This document shows, in pieces, positions 44,876 through 48,969 of a stretch of 48,969 bases of DNA. The DNA comes from Bacillus methanolicus. Its GTDB lineage: Bacteria; Bacillota; Bacilli; Bacillales; Cytobacillaceae. The notes under the pieces are model-generated. The model did not search any database, was not told the DNA's origin, and worked only from the letters and a program-made list of their open reading frames with translations. Each line of letters begins with the position of its first letter. Position 1 is the stretch's first letter. The stretch covers positions 1-48,969 of the forward strand of contig NZ_VTQX01000033.1 in assembly GCF_008764295.1 (NCBI RefSeq). The letters are read 5' to 3'. The position numbers and the translations under genes were made by a program.

Positions 44876-45283
44876 TTGAGTAAAGAATATGTTTATGTGT
44901 TAGGATTTATTCTAATTGTAGGATTAGCAATTGGAGTATCTAAAATCGGTTCAACTGAACAGGCAAGTGAAGAACTTGACGGGGAAGCGGTTGAGATCGT
45001 GGTTCCTCAGCTTAATTCGGAGGAAAGAGAAGATTCAGCAACTATGGTTCTTATTGGTGCCCCTCCAATGCAACCAGCGGATCATATTGACCGCTGGATT
45101 CCGGAACAACGTCATGAAAGTTGTTTAACTTGCCATGCTACTCCAGAAACAACTGGTGCTAGAGAAATACCAGAAGACCATTACTATGATAATAATATCA
45201 ATAATCCGATTTTTAGAGATAACTGTATTCAATGTCATGGACAGCAGAACGATACGAAGTCGGCTTTTAATAGTGAAGACTAG
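44876..45283 (+). CDS. napB: NapB-type dihaem cytochrome c, membrane-anchored
   Basis: Small electron-transfer subunit of Nap, passing electrons to NapA. The 135 residues have an N-terminal helix at about 5-24 without a cleavage site and two haem motifs, Cys83-x2-Cys86-His87 (CLTCH) and Cys117-x2-Cys120-His121 (CIQCH). Spare histidines before each (near HIDRW and DHYYD) can be sixth ligands, as in NapB. GAPPMQPADHID resembles the start of mature NapB. TTG 44876 is chosen as it lies eight bases after GGAGG; a GTG at 44861 inside the napA stop lacks a site. Haem attachment needs a cytochrome c maturation system elsewhere. Confidence 0.88.
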   Translation: MSKEYVYVLGFILIVGLAIGVSKIGSTEQASEELDGEAVEIVVPQLNSEEREDSATMVLIGAPPMQPADHIDRWIPEQRHESCLTCHATPETTGAREIPEDHYYDNNINNPIFRDNCIQCHGQQNDTKSAFNSED

Positions 45284-45350
45284 CGAAGTGAACAACTGAT
45301 TTCCATACAACCAGCGTATGAATGAAATCTGTCAGAAAGGAGACTTGAAC

Positions 45351-45614
45351 ATGGTTATTTCTGGCCTCTTTATTGAAACAGTTCCTGGGCGTGCTTTATT
45401 TGTGGCGAAGGAGCTTGAGAAAAAAAACGGTGTAGAAGTGCATCATATAGAACAGGATTATAAAATCATTATTACGATGGAAACAGATACAGCGGACCAA
45501 AGCTATCAACTGGGAGAAAGCTTTAAAGAGATTGATGGAATCATAACAATTTGCCTTGTGTATAGCAACTTTGAAGAAGATCCTAATTGTCAACTAGAAG
45601 CTGATCATGTATGA
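45351..45614 (+). CDS. napD: NapD-type chaperone of NapA
   Basis: An 87-residue cytoplasmic protein. NapD proteins bind the Tat signal of NapA and hold back export until the cofactors are in place. Family marks are MVISGLFIETVPGRALFVAK at the start, the ferredoxin-like fold and the end IDGIITICLVYSNFEED. ATG 45351 has AAAGGAG seven bases upstream; a longer reading from 45318 has none. The stop overlaps the next gene as ATGA. Its presence supports Tat export of NapA. Confidence 0.87.
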   Translation: MVISGLFIETVPGRALFVAKELEKKNGVEVHHIEQDYKIIITMETDTADQSYQLGESFKEIDGIITICLVYSNFEEDPNCQLEADHV

Positions 45615-46180
45615 GCGACAGATTGAACCGAAGGCGTTTTTTTTCATTGAATATGGAGGCTGCTGCCGGTTTTTTAGGAAATCTCTTAACCTATGAATTG
45701 GACTTGGAGAGAGATTTCTTTCGCCCACCTGGTACTCTTGATGAACTTGAATTTATAACGGCCTGTAGTAGATGTGGTGATTGTAAGGAGAGCTGTCCAG
45801 AAGGAATAATAAGTTTATTTTCAATTTCCTATGGTGCGAAACTTGTCAATACGCCTTTTATTGATCCAAACAAGAGTCCCTGTACTTTATGTAATCGCTG
45901 TGTTGATATATGTCCAACGGGTGCCCTAAATGAAGAAGCTCCGAAAAAGATTGGTTATGCAGCGATTCAAAAGCATATCTGCTTAGCCTACAAGGATGTC
46001 ATGTGTGACTATTGCGTTTATGCTTGTAAGACAGAAGGAGCAATTCAATTAAAAAATGGGAAACCAGTCATCAATGAAGATGTTTGTAATGGGTGTGGAC
46101 AATGTGTGGCTCACTGTATTTCCGAACATAAGGGAGTTCAAATTTTACCTCTTTCATCGTATAATCAATCATTAAGATAG
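45611..46180 (+). CDS. second NapG/NapF-like ferredoxin with Tat-like start
   Basis: A 189-residue polyferredoxin with motifs CSRCGDCKESCP, CTLCNRCVDICP, a split CDYCVYACK set preceded by CLAYKDVM, and CNGCGQCVAHC. It begins LNRRRFFSLNMEAAAGFLG, a Tat-like arginine pair, and contains FFRPPGTLDELEF, the same RPPG mark as the first napG of the cluster, so it is better seen as a NapG paralogue than a plain NapF. It overlaps napD by four bases and precedes napH by 10. It probably carries electrons from NapH to NapB or helps assemble NapA. Confidence 0.82.
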   Translation: MSDRLNRRRFFSLNMEAAAGFLGNLLTYELDLERDFFRPPGTLDELEFITACSRCGDCKESCPEGIISLFSISYGAKLVNTPFIDPNKSPCTLCNRCVDICPTGALNEEAPKKIGYAAIQKHICLAYKDVMCDYCVYACKTEGAIQLKNGKPVINEDVCNGCGQCVAHCISEHKGVQILPLSSYNQSLR

Positions 46181-46190
46181 GGATGATAAA

Positions 46191-47054
46191 ATGGTTAAAA
46201 GACCAAAAGTCATTCGAAAATGGACTCTTGCTAGAAGATTTGTTCAGTGGGGGATTCTATTTCTATTCCTTACCCCACTGTTTTTCGTCAAAGTAGAGAG
46301 TGATAATTTCTTTTTTGGCTCTCTTACTTCATCAAGTTTTTTCGGGATCACATTGACTGATCCATTTGCTGCCTTGCAAATTTTATTTGCTTCAAGGGAA
46401 ATCAGCTTTGTTTATCTCGGCGGCGCTCTCCTAATTTTTCTATTCTATTTGTTTGTACGTGGGAGAGTTTTTTGCAGTTGGATTTGCCCATTGAATACGT
46501 TATTAGAATTAACGGATAAAATAAGGAATTTTTTCAAGCTTCCTGATCAGCGTTTTGAGAGGCAGCATAAAAAATACTATGCAATTGCAGTTATTTTGCT
46601 GTCCTTTTTTCTCGGAGTCCCAGTTTTTGAAATGATTTCACCTATTGGATTCGCGATGCGTAATCTTTTGTTTACCTTTGGTATCGGTTTATGGTTAATC
46701 GTGGCTATCGTTCTCTTTGAGTTGTTTATCTCTAAGCGAGGCTGGTGCCGATATTTCTGTCCTCTTGGTGGATTCTATCAATCGATTGGGAAAGTGGGAG
46801 CCTTTCAAGTAAAATTTAACCATGATCTTTGTGTTGGCTGTACAAAATGCCGATCTGTTTGCTTTGCTGACCCTGACATTTTAGAACCTGCGATAAATAG
46901 AGAAAATGAATACGTGAGAGCTGGAGATTGTAGTCTTTGTGGTGCATGTGTTGACAATTGTCCCTTTGGAGCATTGAAAATTACGGTAAGGGAAAAACCA
47001 AGTGTCATTAACCATTTCCATAAAATTAATATTGAGAAAAAATATCCTTTTTAA
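46191..47054 (+). CDS. napH: NapH-type membrane quinol dehydrogenase subunit
   Basis: A 287-residue membrane protein with about four helices, the cytoplasmic-side motifs CSWICPLN and CRYFCPLGG, and two C-terminal 4Fe-4S sites, CVGCTKCRSVC and CSLCGACVDNCP. NapH and NapG together oxidise menaquinol when NapC is absent, as in the epsilonproteobacterial type of Nap; no napC is present in this window. The order napG-napA-napB-napD-napG2-napH is unlike E. coli. A strong terminator follows. Confidence 0.9.
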   Translation: MVKRPKVIRKWTLARRFVQWGILFLFLTPLFFVKVESDNFFFGSLTSSSFFGITLTDPFAALQILFASREISFVYLGGALLIFLFYLFVRGRVFCSWICPLNTLLELTDKIRNFFKLPDQRFERQHKKYYAIAVILLSFFLGVPVFEMISPIGFAMRNLLFTFGIGLWLIVAIVLFELFISKRGWCRYFCPLGGFYQSIGKVGAFQVKFNHDLCVGCTKCRSVCFADPDILEPAINRENEYVRAGDCSLCGACVDNCPFGALKITVREKPSVINHFHKINIEKKYPF

Positions 47055-47076
47055 CCGTTAAAAGAAAAGTGAAAGA

Positions 47077-47154
47077 AAACCGTTATTTTGAGATTACTCA
47101 AAATAACGGTTTTTTAGTAAGCTTTCAAAACTCGCCTTGAATATATAACATAGC
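47077..47154 (+). terminator. nap terminator joined to a partial repeat end
   Basis: CCGTTATTTTGAG (47080-47092) pairs perfectly with CTCAAAATAACGG (47097-47109), followed by six T. Some 30 bases on comes GAATATATAACATAGC (to 47154), like the right end of the ATATAACAAAGCC repeats, and TTTTTTAG between them is shared with the copy at 1156-1244. The hairpin bases themselves differ from the other copies. Confidence 0.8.
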
Positions 47155-47163
47155 TTCATTAAA

Positions 47164-47400
47164 AATAGTTAATTGCACGATCAATAAATGCTACATATTT
47201 GATTCTCTGGATAAAAACCTTCGCGACAGCTTATCGGGGGTCATTTATTATAAATGTGAATCGTCAGATCGACTGCCTTAAATCTATCGTATCACCTAGT
47301 ATATCCTCATCTGAAATTTTCCCCTGTTTGTTCTATCCTGACCATCTAGTAATTTTCCGATTAACGAGTCTTGAAATCTTAATAACTATGATTTGTAGAA
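47164..47400 (-). pseudogene. possible decayed coding remnant, unknown function
   Basis: In the gap before the last gene the minus strand has broken protein-like text: QDSLIGKLLDGQDRTNRGKF in one frame, then in a second frame DEDILGDTIDLRQSI, stop, RFTFIINDPR, stop, and AVAKVFIQRIKYVAFIDRA to a final stop near 47164. One frameshift and two stops would have broken one ORF. I do not recognise the family; chance is possible. Confidence 0.22.
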
Positions 47401-47417
47401 TGAAATACTAAGAAAAG

Positions 47418-47446
47418 TTGACGTTAACTTTAATATTCTTTAACAT
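47418..47446 (+). promoter_or_regulatory. promoter of the serine hydrolase gene
   Basis: TTGACG (47418-47423), 17 bases, then TAACAT (47441-47446). TATATT near 47466 is another -10-like sequence. Confidence 0.45.
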
Positions 47447-47510
47447 TAGTTAATAGAAAAAAATGGTATATTAAATAAACATAGTTGTTTTAAGAAAAAG
47501 GAGTGTTTGC

Positions 47511-48695
47511 ATGGCTATTAAGATCACTAAAATATTGGGAGCATTGATCGCTCTAGTTCTAATAGTTACAAGTATAGCAGTCATAATTAAAGTAGATTTT
47601 TCAACCCCAGGAAACTTAGAGCGTTTTGTACATAATAAGCTAGATAAATCAAATGTACCAGGTGTTTCCATTGCTATCATAAAAAATAACGAAGTTGAGA
47701 GGTTTATAAATTATGGCTATGCGAATATCAATGAAGGAAGAAAAGTAAATCAAGACACCGTATTTCAAATTGCGTCATTATCAAAAGTTGTCACAGCTAC
47801 CGCTATCATGCAACTAATTGAAAAGAAAAAAATCAATTTGGATGATGACATTAACATGCATCTTCCGTTTTCAGTTGAACACCCCCATTTTTCAAATGAG
47901 CCGATAACTGTTCGAATGTTATTGGATCATACATCAGGAATTGAAGATAATTGGGATATTTTAAACAGTCTTTATACGATTGATAATGGTGGAGGAGACT
48001 CTGAAATTTCAATCGGTGAATTTTCTAAAGAATACTTAAATAAAGACGGGAAATGGTATTCGGCGGAAAATAATTATACAGAATATAAACCAGGAACCAC
48101 TTTTGTGTATAGTAATGTCGGATACGGACTATTAGGTTATATGGTTGAACAAATTAGTCAATTGCCATTTGAACAATATTCTCAACAATACATTTTTAAT
48201 CCGTTAGGGATGTCACAAACATATTGGCTTCATAAAGATGTAAAAACAGATAATTTTGCAGCACCATATGATGGGAGTAAAGAATTACCAAAATACTCTT
48301 TTCCAACATATCCTGATGGTTCTTTAAAGACAAATGTGGTTGATTTTAGTAAATTTCTTATGAGTATGTCCACTCTAAATAAAGATAATGCCATACTAAA
48401 ACCGGAAACCATTAAAGAGATGCTAAGCCCCCAATCGAACGATGGAAAGCAAGCTTTAGGATGGAGTTATTCAGCTTTAGATGATATTTTTATGAAAAGA
48501 TTGAATAGCGGAAACATTATTGGACACACTGGTTCTGATCCGGGGGTATTTTCTATAGCACTTTACAATCCAGAAAAAAACAATGGCTTGATCATATTCA
48601 TGAATCAAGAAATGGGGCTAAAAATAGAAACGATTAATATCTATTTAATGATTAACAGACTTGTGAAAGAAGTTTTTTATAATGACCATGATTAA
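47511..48695 (+). CDS. serine hydrolase, class C beta-lactamase / penicillin-binding protein fold
   Basis: A 394-residue protein with an N-terminal helix at about 8-27, so anchored to or secreted across the membrane. Catalytic motifs: Ser89-x-x-Lys92 (SLSK in FQIASLSKVVTATA), Tyr200-x-Asn (YSNVGYG) and the third box HTG in GHTGSDPGVFS. LLDHTSGIEDN is typical of the family. Members are D-aminopeptidases, esterases or cell-wall enzymes more often than true beta-lactamases; the substrate cannot be told. AAAAAGGAG precedes the ATG. The gene stands alone with its own terminator. Confidence 0.88.
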   Translation: MAIKITKILGALIALVLIVTSIAVIIKVDFSTPGNLERFVHNKLDKSNVPGVSIAIIKNNEVERFINYGYANINEGRKVNQDTVFQIASLSKVVTATAIMQLIEKKKINLDDDINMHLPFSVEHPHFSNEPITVRMLLDHTSGIEDNWDILNSLYTIDNGGGDSEISIGEFSKEYLNKDGKWYSAENNYTEYKPGTTFVYSNVGYGLLGYMVEQISQLPFEQYSQQYIFNPLGMSQTYWLHKDVKTDNFAAPYDGSKELPKYSFPTYPDGSLKTNVVDFSKFLMSMSTLNKDNAILKPETIKEMLSPQSNDGKQALGWSYSALDDIFMKRLNSGNIIGHTGSDPGVFSIALYNPEKNNGLIIFMNQEMGLKIETINIYLMINRLVKEVFYNDHD

Positions 48696-48732
48696 GAAAT
48701 TGGATAACCTTTTTTATTTTCTTTCAAACGAT

Positions 48733-48772
48733 AAACAAAAACAAGTGGAAAAACTTCCACTTGTTTTTGTTT
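48733..48772. terminator. terminator after the serine hydrolase gene
   Basis: AAACAAAAACAAGTGGAA pairs with TTCCACTTGTTTTTGTTT around a four-base loop; usable on both strands. From here to the end of the window (48774-48969) I see no convincing gene. Confidence 0.9.
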
Positions 48773-48969
48773 ATCTAAAGACTTGTACAATTATAGTTGA
48801 TTGAATACAGGGCTTACCTGCTGATTATTGAATGAAGCAGATTAATTATTAAATAATGGAGGATTTTGTCGAATTATTAGGAATTATTACTATGACAAAA
48901 ACAGTGTGTGACCGTCAAGTAGAATGAAACAATTTTTGCTCGTTATTTTGAAACACTTTGTTCCCCAAA

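Noticed and set aside
48867..48873. TGTCGAA, a Spo0A box, near the window end
   Set aside because: A seven-base match alone in AT-rich sequence, with no gene start seen downstream.

Overview
The window looks like a chromosomal segment of a low-GC, endospore-forming member of the Bacillaceae that can live with or without oxygen. The support is an AT-rich genome with strong AGGAGG-type ribosome binding sites, a spore protein gene (sspH), the sporulation checkpoint gene sda, typical Bacillus small genes (ykuS, yuzL and ykqA families), and Bacillus-style signals: an S-box riboswitch, CcpA cre sites, a BirA box and an Fnr box. No tRNA, rRNA, CRISPR array, prophage or intact insertion sequence was seen.

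Layout. 0-1.3 kb: YeiH-family membrane protein. 1.8-7.1 kb (+): hybrid sensor kinase, CheR-type methyltransferase and a second response-regulator/PAS/kinase protein, recalling the RsbK/RsbM module of the Bacillus cereus group but without sigma-B genes. 7.5-15.5 kb (-): methionine operon metI-metC-yitJ-metH under a SAM-I riboswitch, with a MITE-like repeat in its leader. 15.7-15.9 kb (-): sspH. 16.2-20.2 kb (+): odhA-odhB, the 2-oxoglutarate dehydrogenase E1 and E2 genes, then sda (-). 20.6-23.5 kb (+): small hypothetical genes, ykqA and a fluoride channel pair. 23.5-25.4 kb (-): YidC, a small membrane protein and bioY with a BirA operator. 25.5-28.5 kb (+): NAD salvage genes pncA-pncB-nadE. 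28.9-32.0 kb (-): pflB-pflA under a near-ideal Fnr promoter. 32.4-35.0 kb: cupredoxin, ykuS, yuzL, a ClpP paralogue and a frameshifted sigma-factor gene. 35.2-41.1 kb: HAD phosphatase, ABC-F protein, penicillin acylase family protein with a cre site, a 40-codon ORF and a SCO protein. 41.4-47.1 kb (+): nap cluster napG-napA-napB-napD-napG2-napH. 47.5-48.7 kb: serine hydrolase.

How the genes work together. pflAB, the nap cluster and possibly the SCO and cupredoxin proteins form an anaerobic or microaerobic set: formate-producing fermentation plus nitrate respiration on the outer face of the membrane. The odh and NAD genes serve central metabolism, and the met operon is a complete homocysteine-to-methionine branch that needs vitamin B12.

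The most interesting items are the Gram-positive Nap system (NapA carries a combined Tat motif and lipobox, NapB has a membrane anchor, two NapG-type ferredoxins, NapH, and no NapC), the sigma-factor gene broken at a run of nine A residues next to a clpP paralogue, the methyltransferase-linked kinase module, and a family of short repeats ending in ATATAACAAAGCC that sits in the met leader, between napG and napA, and beside two terminators.
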